Positions 1-8,280 of a DNA stretch of 64,000 nucleotides are shown piece by piece. Below the pieces are notes generated by a model, which searched no databases, had not been told where the DNA came from, and was given only the letters and a program-made list of their open reading frames with translations. Each line of letters begins with the position of its first letter. Position 1 is the stretch's first letter. This DNA is from Chroococcidiopsis sp. TS-821 (GTDB lineage: Bacteria > Cyanobacteriota > Cyanobacteriia > Cyanobacteriales > Chroococcidiopsidaceae), in assembly GCF_002939305.1 (NCBI RefSeq), contig NZ_MVDI01000001.1, positions 1,488,001 through 1,552,000 on the forward strand, given 5' to 3'. The translations under genes were made by a program, and so were the position numbers.

Positions 1-1
1 T

Positions 2-640
2 TTAGAACGACAGTGGCGACAGCGCATGGCAGGATTACGTACTAATACCTTGGTGGCGACCGGCGCAGCCTTATTTGTGATGCTTTCTGTTCTGATTCCT
101 GGAGAAGCCAGCCCTACGCGCATTGCAGCTCAAGTTGTGTCTGGGATTGGTTTTTTAGCAGGTGGCGTTATCTTACGCGAAGGTTTGAGCGTTCGAGGAT
201 TGAATACAGCAGCAACAATTTGGTGTGCAGCGGCGATTGGTTCGCTGGCAGGAGCAGGGTTTATAACTCAAGCAGTGATTGGCTCGATTGCAGTTTTAAT
301 TGCTAACATTCTCCTACGTCCATTGGGCTATCGCATCAACCAGGAACCCCTACAAGGAAGCGAGATAGAACTGTGCTATCAATGTTCCTTAATGTGCCGA
401 AGCAAAGATGAAGCTCACGTACGAGCATTGTTGCTGCAAGCTCTCAGTACTAGCACGATGAAGCTACGTTCATTGCGTAGTGAGGATTTAGAAGATGCGG
501 CGGATCGCGTTGAAGTAGAAGCGGAAATGCTCACTCAAAACCGCGACGATCAGCTTTTAGAGCAAATCATTAGTCGATTAAGTTTAGAACCAGGAGTCAT
601 TGCTGCGAGTTGGCGAGTTATTGAACAAGAGTTTGGCTAA
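2..640 (+). CDS. MgtC/SapB family membrane protein, 5' end outside the window
   Basis: The frame is open to the left edge: codons for L-E-R-Q-W-R-Q-R precede the first Met at 26, so the true start lies outside the window. The stretch R-x-x-R-M-A-GLRTNTLVATGA matches the MgtC/SapB signature. Several hydrophobic helices follow (roughly the first 100 residues). After them comes a soluble C-terminal domain of about 90 residues (from about E-I-E-L-C-Y) like the ACT-type domain of MgtC proteins. Family members act in the inner membrane in magnesium or acid adaptation, but their biochemical role is unsettled. The gene converges with proS across an 87-base gap with no clear terminator. Confidence 0.85.
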   Translation, partial: LERQWRQRMAGLRTNTLVATGAALFVMLSVLIPGEASPTRIAAQVVSGIGFLAGGVILREGLSVRGLNTAATIWCAAAIGSLAGAGFITQAVIGSIAVLIANILLRPLGYRINQEPLQGSEIELCYQCSLMCRSKDEAHVRALLLQALSTSTMKLRSLRSEDLEDAADRVEVEAEMLTQNRDDQLLEQIISRLSLEPGVIAASWRVIEQEFG

Positions 641-727
641 GTTTAGCAGAGGAAGAATACTGTTTTCCATATAACTCAAAACTTTCAGAATGTCCTAAGC
701 ATATTGACCATTGCTGTAGAGTGCTTT

Positions 728-2536
728 TTATCCGTGAAGTGCAGTATCTATCCACTGCTTCAGCGTTGCAACTACTGCATCAATCGCGATGTCTTGTGAT
801 TTGCGGCTTTTGCGTTCGACAACTTCAACTTTACCTTCAGCGAGCGATCGTCCCGTCACAATGCGATAAGGAATCCCAACAAGATCTGCATCTTTGAACT
901 TAACGCCCGCGCGTTCGTCGCGATCGTCAAGCAGCGTCTCGATTCCTGCTGCATTTAGTTGTTGATAAAGCTTTTCGGCAACTTCTACTTGTTGCGCATT
1001 ATTGATGTTTGGAATCGTTACAATCGCGTGATAAGGCGCGATCGCTACAGGCCATATAATACCGTCTTGGTCATAAGATTGCTCAACCGCAGCTTGTGCC
1101 AAGCGCGAAACTCCCACACCATAGCAACCCATGACTAAAGGAACTTCTTCACCTTGTTCGTTGGTGTAGGTAGCTCCCATTGCTGCGGAGTATTTTGTTC
1201 CTAATTGAAAAATGTGTCCGATTTCGATACCTCTAGCGCTTTGTAAGGTTTGTTCGGGGTTATGAATTGCGCGATCGCCGACGCGTGCTTTTCGCACATC
1301 GACAATATTTTCTGGTAGTTTAAATTGCTCGTTCCAATTTGCTCCAACGACGTGATAACCTAATTCGTTGGCTCCTGTTGCAAAATTGCGCAAATCCACA
1401 GCCGTTTTATCAACTAACCGCAAAAACTGCGGGTGTATTTGTTTATCGGTACGAATGTAGTCATCCGCAATATCAGGGGCGATATATCCTAGCGGTAAAG
1501 GTTTTGCTGCCCATTTTTGTTGCATTGTTGCGTCTGGTACAGTGAGCGCGATCGCGGTTTTTCCACCATACTGCGGAGCAAGGCGAGTTATCTCATTTTG
1601 CAACTTCACTTCATTAACGTCTTGATCGCCTCGGATACTAACAATCACTAGTAGCGTTAACCCACAATCGAACACAACTTGATACAACACATTTTTCACA
1701 ACTTGTGTAGGGGAACATCCTAACACGTTACACATTGTGTCAATCGTTGGCGTGCCTGGCGTTTCGCGTTTTTCATAGGTTGTAAACGGTGATGGTTCTG
1801 CTTCAGGTGGTAGCGACACAGCTTTTTCTACATTAGCTGCATACTTTCCGTCTTCGGTATAAAGAACTTCATCTTCTCCTGCATCTGCTAACACCATAAA
1901 TTCTTGCGAAGCTGAACCACCAATCGCACCTGAATCAGCTTCCACTGCGCGAAAAGCTAACCCACTCCGCCGCAAAATATTGCTGTATGCACGGTGCATG
2001 TCATCATAAGTTTCTCGCAAGCTGGCTTCATCCGCATTGAAAGAATAAGCATCTTTCATAATAAACTCGCGTCCGCGCATCAAACCAAAGCGGGGACGAA
2101 TTTCATCGCGGAACTTCGTTTGAATTTGATAAAGCGTTTGTGGTAACTGTCGATACGAGCGGATCGTATCGCGAGCTATGCTTGTAATAACCTCTTCATG
2201 TGTTGGCCCTAAACCTAATTCGCGCTCTTGTCGATCCTTGAGCGCAAACATAATACCTTCTGCTTGCGTATACGTATCCCAACGCCCTGATTCGCGCCAC
2301 AACTCCGCTGGTTGTACTTGTGGTAACAAACACTCCTGCGCGCCGATCGCATTCATCTCCTCGCGCACGATTTGCGAAACTTTCTGTAGCACCCGCCACA
2401 TCAAAGGTAAGTAAGCATAGATACCGCTACCGATGCGACGAATATAACCTGCACGCAATAAAAGTTTATGGCTGGGAATCTCCGCTTCGGCTGGATCTTC
2501 CCGTAGTGTGACAAAAAGCATTTGAGACAGTCGCAT
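728..2536 (-). CDS. proS: Prolyl-tRNA synthetase
   Basis: Charges tRNA-Pro with proline in the cytoplasm. At 602 residues it has the length and order of bacterial-type ProRS. The N-terminal class II core shows the dimer/motif 2 region with [17 protein letters not shown] near residue 145. A YbaK-like editing insertion occupies about residues 240-390. The motif 3 region [14 protein letters not shown] follows near residue 470, then a C-terminal anticodon-binding domain ending in a Val/Leu-rich helix. The ATG start gives the standard beginning [20 protein letters not shown]. The gene is monocistronic; the two small genes upstream on the same strand end in their own terminator. Confidence 0.97.
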   Translation of the reverse strand: MRLSQMLFVTLREDPAEAEIPSHKLLLRAGYIRRIGSGIYAYLPLMWRVLQKVSQIVREEMNAIGAQECLLPQVQPAELWRESGRWDTYTQAEGIMFALKDRQERELGLGPTHEEVITSIARDTIRSYRQLPQTLYQIQTKFRDEIRPRFGLMRGREFIMKDAYSFNADEASLRETYDDMHRAYSNILRRSGLAFRAVEADSGAIGGSASQEFMVLADAGEDEVLYTEDGKYAANVEKAVSLPPEAEPSPFTTYEKRETPGTPTIDTMCNVLGCSPTQVVKNVLYQVVFDCGLTLLVIVSIRGDQDVNEVKLQNEITRLAPQYGGKTAIALTVPDATMQQKWAAKPLPLGYIAPDIADDYIRTDKQIHPQFLRLVDKTAVDLRNFATGANELGYHVVGANWNEQFKLPENIVDVRKARVGDRAIHNPEQTLQSARGIEIGHIFQLGTKYSAAMGATYTNEQGEEVPLVMGCYGVGVSRLAQAAVEQSYDQDGIIWPVAIAPYHAIVTIPNINNAQQVEVAEKLYQQLNAAGIETLLDDRDERAGVKFKDADLVGIPYRIVTGRSLAEGKVEVVERKSRKSQDIAIDAVVATLKQWIDTALHG

Positions 2537-2643
2537 CGCTTGTTCCCTTCTTGTGATCTAGACGATCGTCATCTCAGTTCAGTCTAAAACATCATTAAGC
2601 CCAGATTTCAACTCACTTTACTTTATGGTTCTAAACGTAAAAA

Positions 2644-2668
2644 CCTGGTTCAAGAGCCAAGAACCAGG
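2644..2668 (-). terminator. Rho-independent terminator after the 2717-2869 small gene
   Basis: Read on the minus strand, an 8-bp perfect stem CCTGGTTC/GAACCAGG with a 9-base loop is followed by TTTTT. It lies 48 bases past the stop of the 50-residue gene ending at 2717. It separates that transcript from proS. Confidence 0.8.
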
Positions 2669-2716
2669 CTTTTGCTAAGTTATCTATCTAAATGCGATAG
2701 ATATACAGTACGCGAT

Positions 2717-2869
2717 CTAGTTGTAGTAGTTTTTTTCTGCTTCCAACTGCTGAATGAGCTTTTCATCACCTTTAGCTTTAGCAACCTGCAAGCGATGCTC
2801 TAAGCTTTTTTGAATATTGGCACGATGAGTCTCAGCCGCGTTCCGGAAGCGCTGTAATGTATCTTTCAT
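2717..2869 (-). CDS. 50-residue basic helical protein, possible PirA-like PII partner
   Basis: ATG at 2869 with AGAGG upstream; 50 codons, then TAG. The product is charged and predicted helical, with the pattern HRANIQKSLEHRL, then a short A-K-A-K-G-D-E turn, then LIQQLEAE. From memory this resembles the small cyanobacterial PII-interacting regulators of arginine synthesis (PirA), but I could not align it. It has no cysteine, which may argue against that assignment. It lies 46 bases downstream of a second 50-residue gene and is followed by a good terminator, so the pair is probably one transcript. The coding call is stronger than the functional one. Confidence 0.7.
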   Translation of the reverse strand: MKDTLQRFRNAAETHRANIQKSLEHRLQVAKAKGDEKLIQQLEAEKNYYN

Positions 2870-2915
2870 CACAATACACCTCTTAACTTAACGACTAACA
2901 CCTTGTTGAAGAAAT

Positions 2916-3068
2916 CTATACGTCTGCGATTTCTTCGATGCCTGCACGTTGTAACATCGATTGCTGACGGTTTTGTTGGCGTTGACGACGTTCACTCATA
3001 AGCAAACGCGCTTGAGCAGTAACAAAACGGGAATCTTGATTTTGGATACCAATAGCTTTATTATTCAT
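2916..3068 (-). CDS. 50-residue Gln/Arg-rich hypothetical protein
   Basis: ATG at 3068 preceded by AAAGAGGCGG, a usable ribosome-binding site; 50 codons to TAG. The product begins MNNKAIGIQNQDSRF, has a very basic Gln/Arg middle (S-E-R-R-Q-R-Q-Q-N-R-Q-Q) and ends acidic (GIEEIADV). No family is recognised. The clean site, its identical length to the next gene and the shared downstream terminator support a real two-gene unit. Function unknown. Confidence 0.6.
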   Translation of the reverse strand: MNNKAIGIQNQDSRFVTAQARLLMSERRQRQQNRQQSMLQRAGIEEIADV

Positions 3069-3406
3069 TTTCCGCCTCTTTCTTAAATGTGTAGTGTGCG
3101 ATTGAGGCGCGTTCCTTCGGGAGTGTTCCCTACTTCCGTCTTCCTGAATCTGAAAGATCAGAAAGATGAACGATTTATCCTTCTATCTTTATATCAATCA
3201 TAAATCGGGTAGGACTTCTACCATTAGGTAGAAAACCGTACATTTTTTGTCTGGCTTTCCACCTCACTAGAAAATACTAAAATATAACCACATGCAGTTT
3301 AGGAAAATCTAATAATATTTATTTAGACTCTCCTACAACTTAATTTATTTTTGCTTTAGTCAAAGAGTTTAATCAAGCTAAGTAACTTATTTTTTATTTA
3401 CTGGAT
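3069..3406. other. Intergenic region, promoter side of the two small genes
   Basis: 338 bases, AT-rich toward 3250-3400. It should hold the minus-strand promoter of the 50-residue gene pair and the 3' end of the gene stopping at 3407. A short repeat (TTCTACC/GGTAGAA) occurs around 3215-3235. No gene, RNA or terminator could be recognised. Confidence 0.4.
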
Positions 3407-4198
3407 TTAACTATTAGTAGGAGTTAATAGTAGTCTCCTGTGGGTTTCGTCTAGAGCTATTTCTTCAATCATGACAGGTAAATCTTGAATAATTCGAGAA
3501 CATTTTTTGATAAAAGCTGCAACCCACTCTTTAACTATCCGATGTTGTTGAGCAGTAATAGTTTCTGTGATTGTGCCATGAAATACAAGTTCAGCAGACC
3601 GATTAATTTGGAAATTGTCTAACCAGTCAAAATTAGGACGTGTTAACTGCCAATAGTTAACTGTAAGCTTTGTTCCTATATAATTGCTACTAAATTGACT
3701 CAGGCGATTTAGCGCGTTGAGCAACTCTGTAATGTTAAGAGCTCCTTCTTCTAAAGGGAAAGAAGAGTGTTTTAGAGCGGATAATTCAGGTTTTAGTTGA
3801 GTTGAAAAAGCTTGAAGTTGAGAAAAAGTTTCTGTTAAAATTTTAAACGTTTTAATTGTCAGATCGAGATCTTTCTGGAGGATAGCTTTTAACTGCTGCG
3901 CTGCCAGTGCTCGCAGTTGATTTTTAGCAATATCCGTATCAGTTATTACTAAAAAACTTAGACTTTCATTTAACTTGTAGCTATATGCATAGCATCCCAT
4001 AACTTGAAATTCAAGATAATCCTCTTCTGAAGAAACAATGGTAATTCTTTGCTGAAGAATTTCAATCAAACTGTGTTTTTCCCGCCCCTCTATCTTTCGG
4101 TTGTTGGCATATAAATACCGTATAGATTTTTCCTGAGTTAGGGCAACTCCTAGAACTCCAGGTATCTTTAGAAACTCATGAATAAATTCCTGGTACAT
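3407..4198 (-). CDS. Hypothetical protein, possible roadblock-like N-terminal domain
   Basis: 263 residues, not recognised as a named family. The N-terminal roughly 95 residues (FLKIPGVLGVALTQEKSIRY, later a hydrophobic strand SLSFLVITDTDI) have the strand/helix pattern of roadblock/LC7-type domains. A helical region follows (residues 95-150), then a mixed C-terminal part with a YWQLTRP segment. It has no signal peptide or membrane segment. It lies 331 bases beyond the last gene of the PAP-like operon on the same strand, so it may be an attached or separately transcribed member. ATG start without a visible ribosome-binding site. Confidence 0.7.
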   Translation of the reverse strand: MYQEFIHEFLKIPGVLGVALTQEKSIRYLYANNRKIEGREKHSLIEILQQRITIVSSEEDYLEFQVMGCYAYSYKLNESLSFLVITDTDIAKNQLRALAAQQLKAILQKDLDLTIKTFKILTETFSQLQAFSTQLKPELSALKHSSFPLEEGALNITELLNALNRLSQFSSNYIGTKLTVNYWQLTRPNFDWLDNFQINRSAELVFHGTITETITAQQHRIVKEWVAAFIKKCSRIIQDLPVMIEEIALDETHRRLLLTPTNS

Positions 4199-4529
4199 AC
4201 TGGTACATATACTAAATTATTGACAACTATAATAATTTTTCATGACTACAAAAAAATCATCAGTAATTTACTACTGCTTAGTTTTGCTTCAATTATTAGT
4301 ATGGCATTATAATGTGCACGATTTTAAGTCATTTGTGAATGCATTGTTTTGATTTTGGATAAAAGTTAATAAATGGTGGAAAATTCAAAAGAAAGTAAAG
4401 GTAATTAGTAATTAAACTACCACCCTACCAATATGTCTAGAAGTACTATACAAATCTTCTAAAATTTATTTAGCTAAACTTGCAGTAATTACCTTAATTA
4501 TACAGCCAAAACTTCTTCTTAAATTACTT
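4199..4529. other. AT-rich intergenic gap
   Basis: 331 bases between the terminal ferredoxin of the PAP-like operon and the next minus-strand gene. The sequence is AT-rich with scattered TATAAT-like hexamers, so it could carry a promoter for the 3407-4198 gene. No hairpin terminator, small gene or RNA is evident. Confidence 0.4.
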
Positions 4530-4856
4530 TTAAGACAATTCAAATAATTCCTCTTCTTGGTGAGTCTTAATAATACAATCAGATTGAGGATAGGCTTTAC
4601 ATGTAAGAACGAAACCAGCTTTAAGTTCCTTTTCGTTTAAGAAAGAGTGCTCTGACTGATCGACTGAACCTTCAAGAACTTTGCCAGTACAAACAACGCA
4701 AGCACCTGCTCGACAAGCATATGGTAATTCAATGTTTTGCGCTTCAGCAGCATCAAGAATGTACTCATCGCCGCAAACTTCAATCGTACTGTTTAATTTG
4801 TGTGCTTCGCTAACAAACGTAACTTTATAAATTTTGTCACTGTTTCTCTTTAACAT
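4530..4856 (-). CDS. [2Fe-2S] plant-type ferredoxin (Slr0150-like)
   Basis: 108 residues. The cluster motif C-R-A-G-A-C-V-V-C sits near residues 48-56 and the fourth Cys lies in LTCKAYP near 86, the chloroplast/cyanobacterial ferredoxin arrangement. The N-terminus ([20 protein letters not shown]) is the usual beta-grasp. It has a 10-residue leader and a Glu-rich C-terminus unlike photosynthetic PetF1, so it is probably a dedicated electron carrier. AGGAG precedes the ATG. It is the last gene of the PAP-like operon, 59 bases after the TPR gene. In Synechocystis, as I recall it, the equivalent ferredoxin precedes the TPR gene. Confidence 0.9.
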   Translation of the reverse strand: MLKRNSDKIYKVTFVSEAHKLNSTIEVCGDEYILDAAEAQNIELPYACRAGACVVCTGKVLEGSVDQSEHSFLNEKELKAGFVLTCKAYPQSDCIIKTHQEEELFELS

Positions 4857-4915
4857 TTTTAGCTCCTGATACAGCTACTGTGGCTTGTTGTCAAAGTTGG
4901 AAATGAATGATTGTT

Positions 4916-5668
4916 TCAAGAAAACAAGCACCCTACAGATAGTTTTTCTTCATTATTAGTTTTAGTTTGTAAACTTAAATCATGACACTTCTTGCTAAAG
5001 TCCCGTGCTGCTTGGTAGCCTGCAATATTTCCATCTTCAAAAAAGAATTTTGTAGCTTCGCGCAAATCTGCTAAGGCTGCCCTTTTATCTCCTAGCTCAG
5101 CGTGAATAAGGCTTCGATTATAATAAGCTTGGGCATAGCTAGGATTGATAAGAATAGCTTCAGTGTAATCTTTGATCGCGGCTTGGAGATTTCCTAAACG
5201 TTGGTAAATCGAACCTCTATTGTAGTAGTTTTCAGCCTTAGGATTAGTACGAATATCTTGGTTACAATTCTCAATTTCTTGCAAATCGCTAACTATTTGG
5301 GCAATTTTTGCCTGCTCATTGTGTAGGCTTTGGGTATAGTTTTGTAAGTTATTAGTACCTTGGCTTAATGTAGTAGTTTGTTGCTGTACTTCTACTAATT
5401 GTTGAGTTAACGTACTGATGTGAGCTTGGGTCTCATTGTTTTCTCGTGTAATGTGGAGGATCGTACTTTGCTGGTGCTTGACTTCATTTAAAATTTGTTT
5501 GCGATTTGCAAGATTGAGCGCTACCGCTAAAGACAGCGGAATAGAAGCAAATAAAGCTTGTTGAGTAACGACAGACGCAATTGAGCCGCTAATCGCGCTC
5601 AGTACTGACACAATTTCTACAATGTCCTGCCAACGACTCTGTGATAGAAATTTCAAACTTTGTTGCAT
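4916..5668 (-). CDS. Membrane-anchored coiled-coil/TPR protein (Slr0151-like)
   Basis: 250 residues in three parts. A hydrophobic N-terminus (about 20-50) probably forms one or two membrane helices. A Gln-rich coiled coil spans about 60-130. At least two tetratricopeptide repeats follow from about 145 to 215 (AENYYNRGSIYQRLGNLQAA, then the copy beginning AQAYYNRSLIHAELG). Slr0151 of Synechocystis has a similar membrane plus TPR design and acts in photosystem II assembly and repair. Assignment here rests on operon position and architecture. 28 bases separate it from the preceding gene. Confidence 0.85.
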   Translation of the reverse strand: MQQSLKFLSQSRWQDIVEIVSVLSAISGSIASVVTQQALFASIPLSLAVALNLANRKQILNEVKHQQSTILHITRENNETQAHISTLTQQLVEVQQQTTTLSQGTNNLQNYTQSLHNEQAKIAQIVSDLQEIENCNQDIRTNPKAENYYNRGSIYQRLGNLQAAIKDYTEAILINPSYAQAYYNRSLIHAELGDKRAALADLREATKFFFEDGNIAGYQAARDFSKKCHDLSLQTKTNNEEKLSVGCLFS

Positions 5669-5696
5669 GGTATCAAAATTCCTCTAGATAATTGCT

Positions 5697-6164
5697 TTAG
5701 CCGAGTACAATGAGATTGAGTTCTAAAATTGGATGCAACAGAAGTGCTTCTTGGGGAGTTAGAAATTGGTTAATCACCTCTGGCATCACTTCAAATGTCG
5801 CCTTGCAAGTTTGGTCAAATTGATAAGACTTTGCAATGGTGTTATGCCAAAGTAAAAGACCTTCTCGTAGGCGATCGCGTTCGTTGAATAACAAAGCAGC
5901 TGCCGCATACCGTAGTAGTTGTGCAATGTCTCTTCGCCACACTTCTGTGAAATCTCCAGCAGCATTAAGAAATAAATTAGGGTTGAGGGTTCGCAATTTC
6001 GTTTCTACTCGATTGATAATTTGAGCCTCGGCAGCGCGAATTTTCTCATAAGCACTCACGCGTTGCTCCCATGATTGAAAATAGCTTCTGAGAAACTGAA
6101 GTTCCTCCGTTTTGGCATAGCGGCCGTCCGCTTCTATACTTAAGCGGGCTAGTTGTGTTAGCAT
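5697..6164 (-). CDS. Phycobilisome-like protein (Slr0149-like)
   Basis: 155 residues, all helical. The pattern V-W-R-R-D-I-A-Q-L-L-R-Y-A-A-A-A-L-L-F-N near residues 75-95 matches the RD-xxxx-LRY-xxx-A-L-L helix of phycobiliproteins, and the N-terminus EADGRYAKTEELQFLRSYF fits the first helices of that globin-like fold. No clear chromophore-binding cysteine sits in the usual context, so it is unlikely to be a light-harvesting subunit. It is the second such protein in this operon (the other is 7432-7908). Role inferred from the PAP operon. Confidence 0.8.
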   Translation of the reverse strand: MLTQLARLSIEADGRYAKTEELQFLRSYFQSWEQRVSAYEKIRAAEAQIINRVETKLRTLNPNLFLNAAGDFTEVWRRDIAQLLRYAAAALLFNERDRLREGLLLWHNTIAKSYQFDQTCKATFEVMPEVINQFLTPQEALLLHPILELNLIVLG

Positions 6165-6197
6165 ATTTTTCTTGTGTTTGGTAACAATCTATCTTTA

Positions 6198-6680
6198 TTA
6201 AGCTTCGCGGGTACGGGCAAGGTAGGCTTCTACTGAGGTACGCGTGTCTTTGAGTTGGCTAATCATCGAACGAGTAATCAACTTGCCAGCTTCTACTAAA
6301 ATTTTGCCTTCCAAGGGATGCAGGATGTCTTGCTCGGCACGGCGACCTATTAGGGTTTCAATATCTTCAATCGCATTAATATGCATTCCAGCAGGAATCT
6401 CAACGACAACACCATCACCAATAACTCGCGCCTGACAAGCAAGGCGAGAATTGGGCTGTGCTGTCGCGATCGCCTCTAACGTCCGCTTTTCTCGGCGGTT
6501 AAGCGGAGAAAGACTTTCCATACCACTTTTGATGTAAACGTGGCAGGTAGAACACATTCCTCGCCCAGAACACTCTGGAAGAATATTTAGTTCACTAGTT
6601 AGTACTCCACATAAAAGGTTGTCATTGGTTTTGACGACGGTCTCTAGTGCGATAGGTTCTAGTTTTACAATCTTGGTCAT
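6198..6680 (-). CDS. [2Fe-2S] ferredoxin-domain protein (Slr0148-like)
   Basis: 160 residues from the ATG at 6680, chosen over an upstream TTG-type extension to 6716 because AAAGGAG lies 8 bases before this ATG. The N-terminal domain carries C-S-G-R-G-M-C-S-T-C and a later Cys in RLACQARVIGDG, the adrenodoxin/Isc-type [2Fe-2S] layout. The C-terminal 50 residues (LIGRRAEQDILHPLEG...) are a helical extension not found in simple ferredoxins. It sits between a V4R gene and a phycobilisome-like gene, as in the Synechocystis PAP operon. Confidence 0.88.
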   Translation of the reverse strand: MTKIVKLEPIALETVVKTNDNLLCGVLTSELNILPECSGRGMCSTCHVYIKSGMESLSPLNRREKRTLEAIATAQPNSRLACQARVIGDGVVVEIPAGMHINAIEDIETLIGRRAEQDILHPLEGKILVEAGKLITRSMISQLKDTRTSVEAYLARTREA

Positions 6681-6730
6681 GTTTGATGCTCCTTTCATCA
6701 ACAAGGTTGATAGCACCGAAACTCGTCAAC

Positions 6731-7396
6731 TCAACGATTACCCTTACACAGCCAAGCCATAATAATTTCATGCTCGTGCCCTTCATCTAACCAGGCTGCT
6801 ATTGGTTTGAGACGCTCTGGTAAACCTAAAACAAAGCGGTTACAATCAGCCTGCAAAGACTCACAAGAAGTTTGCACGCAGTGGAGTTGTCGTCCAGTAA
6901 TTTGGCTAAAAAAAGCACTCAGTATGCCTGCTTCTAGAAAACACGCTGGTTTTTTCGCTTGTAAAGGTTGCTGTGCAAAAGGGGAGTTCCAAATTTTAAT
7001 AACTAAAAATCCTTGCTGGTAATGGTTCATGTCAAAATCAAAAGTTCCCCAACCGTGCGTTTTCCAGCATTGTTTCAGGCATTGCAGAAACTCTACCATT
7101 TCCATTGCGGCTAAAGGCTTGCGGTAGTAGTCACTTACTTCTTCAACAAAACGGGCATAAAAGTTCTTACCCCACCAACGACCACAGTTAAAAAGTACTA
7201 AACTCGCGGCTTGACCTGTTTCTTTTTCGATACCAGTATAAATTGCTCGCATCAAAGTTTCTGGTAAAGCTAAAAGGCGATCGCCGCGACGGTTTTCAAT
7301 CAAACCTGCTTCAAAGTCACCCTTAATGTAAGCATCAACAGCAAAGTAGTTTCCTGGTAAGCGTTCGTCTTGCAGTAAATCAGTAATAGCAATCAT
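6731..7396 (-). CDS. V4R domain protein (Slr0147-like)
   Basis: 221 residues from the ATG at 7396, which has AGGGAAG upstream; an upstream TTG at 7402 is less likely. The C-terminal half is a V4R (4-vinyl reductase-type) small-molecule-binding domain: FFSQITGRQLHCVQTSCESL, then A-D-C-N-R-F-V-L-G. It keeps the Cys cluster typical of the fold (about residues 172-186). Paralogue of the 8277-8999 product. V4R domains bind hydrophobic or tetrapyrrole-like ligands in other systems; the ligand here is unknown. Confidence 0.88.
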   Translation of the reverse strand: MIAITDLLQDERLPGNYFAVDAYIKGDFEAGLIENRRGDRLLALPETLMRAIYTGIEKETGQAASLVLFNCGRWWGKNFYARFVEEVSDYYRKPLAAMEMVEFLQCLKQCWKTHGWGTFDFDMNHYQQGFLVIKIWNSPFAQQPLQAKKPACFLEAGILSAFFSQITGRQLHCVQTSCESLQADCNRFVLGLPERLKPIAAWLDEGHEHEIIMAWLCKGNR

Positions 7397-7431
7397 TAGC
7401 AATCTTCCCTATTCAAGATTGAACAGTATTT

Positions 7432-7908
7432 CTACAATTCAGCCACAGCGTTTGCCTTCAAAAGAGTCGTCTCAGCTTGCGCTAAAAAAGGTTGCAATAA
7501 AGCCAACTGTTGCGCATTCAAATGTTCTTGCAACTGATTCTGTAAAAGTTGACATATGTTTGTCTCAATTGCTTGTGTTCGATGAGCTTGGACTATACCA
7601 ATCAGCCATTCTAAAAGTCTTTGCTGAAGAAATTCTTGGTTATTGAGCAGCATCGCCATAGTGCAGTAGCGCAAGACTAATAGCCAACGTTTCAAAGCTT
7701 GCTCTAAATCTCGCTGATTCTGCGCAAAAGTTACCAGAAGTTGATCGGCGATTGGTTGAAAGATGGTGACTTCTTGATCGCGCAGTAGCTCATAGATTTC
7801 GAGGCGCACTTGCAGCGATGCAATACAAAGCTTGGCAGTCGTAATCTCCTCTAGAGTCAAATAGTGGTCTTCAGCCTCGTAGAGTAGACTTTTAATCTCG
7901 GAGTGCAT
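7432..7908 (-). CDS. Phycobilisome-like protein (Slr0146-like)
   Basis: 158 residues, helical. The segment LKRWLLVLRYCTMAMLLNNQEF near residues 72-94 matches the phycobiliprotein LRY-xxx-A-L-L helix, and the protein is a distant paralogue of the 5697-6164 product. The Cys in LRYC is not at a standard bilin-attachment position. It starts 12 bases after the repeat-protein gene ends, indicating cotranscription. Function inferred only from the operon. Confidence 0.78.
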   Translation of the reverse strand: MHSEIKSLLYEAEDHYLTLEEITTAKLCIASLQVRLEIYELLRDQEVTIFQPIADQLLVTFAQNQRDLEQALKRWLLVLRYCTMAMLLNNQEFLQQRLLEWLIGIVQAHRTQAIETNICQLLQNQLQEHLNAQQLALLQPFLAQAETTLLKANAVAEL

Positions 7909-7920
7909 ATTTAATTCGAT

Positions 7921-8280
7921 TTAAAATAGTGTCGATAAGTCTGTCAATGTTGTTTTGATAGGTACTTCAAATGAGTTTGGCAGCGGCAATTTCTTTGGTA
8001 AAGAGCCTATTTCTGGATGACCTTCCCAGCAAATCAACTTGAAAAACTCACTCACCTGTAAAGTTAAGCTTGAAGATTGATTTATGCCGTGCAAGCTAAA
8101 CTTTTCATGGAGTTGACCTTGCCAGTTAGTGAAGCTAAAGAATTCTTGTAGTGATAGGCATTGCCAAGCAATTAAGTTTAAAGATTGTTGTTCGTTGGAA
8201 ATTCTTCGCGGTTGACCTTGCCAGTTAGTGAAGCTAAAGAATTCTTGTACGGATAACAACCAGGAATTTTGACTACTCAT
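7921..8280 (-). CDS. Small protein of three EFF-x-x-x-N/C-W-x-G repeats (Slr0145 position)
   Basis: 119 residues. Three copies of a short motif: VQEFFSFTNWQGQP (about 11-24), LQEFFSFTNWQGQL (about 44-57) and VSEFFKLICWEGHP (about 76-89). They are joined by variable linkers and followed by a Pro/Leu-rich tail. The first two share a perfect 39-base DNA repeat (8112-8150 and 8211-8249). No domain, signal or membrane segment is evident; the repeats look like peptide-docking motifs. Its start overlaps the stop of the V4R gene by 4 bases, so the two are translationally coupled. Function unknown. Confidence 0.8.
   Translation of the reverse strand: MSSQNSWLLSVQEFFSFTNWQGQPRRISNEQQSLNLIAWQCLSLQEFFSFTNWQGQLHEKFSLHGINQSSSLTLQVSEFFKLICWEGHPEIGSLPKKLPLPNSFEVPIKTTLTDLSTLF
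8112..8249. repeat. Pair of perfect 39-bp direct repeats inside a coding sequence
   Basis: Bases 8112-8150 and 8211-8249 are identical over 39 positions, 99 bases apart, so the reading frame is kept. Each encodes the EFFSFTNWQGQ motif of the 119-residue repeat protein. Identity at all codon third positions points to recent duplication or gene conversion. Confidence 0.9.
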
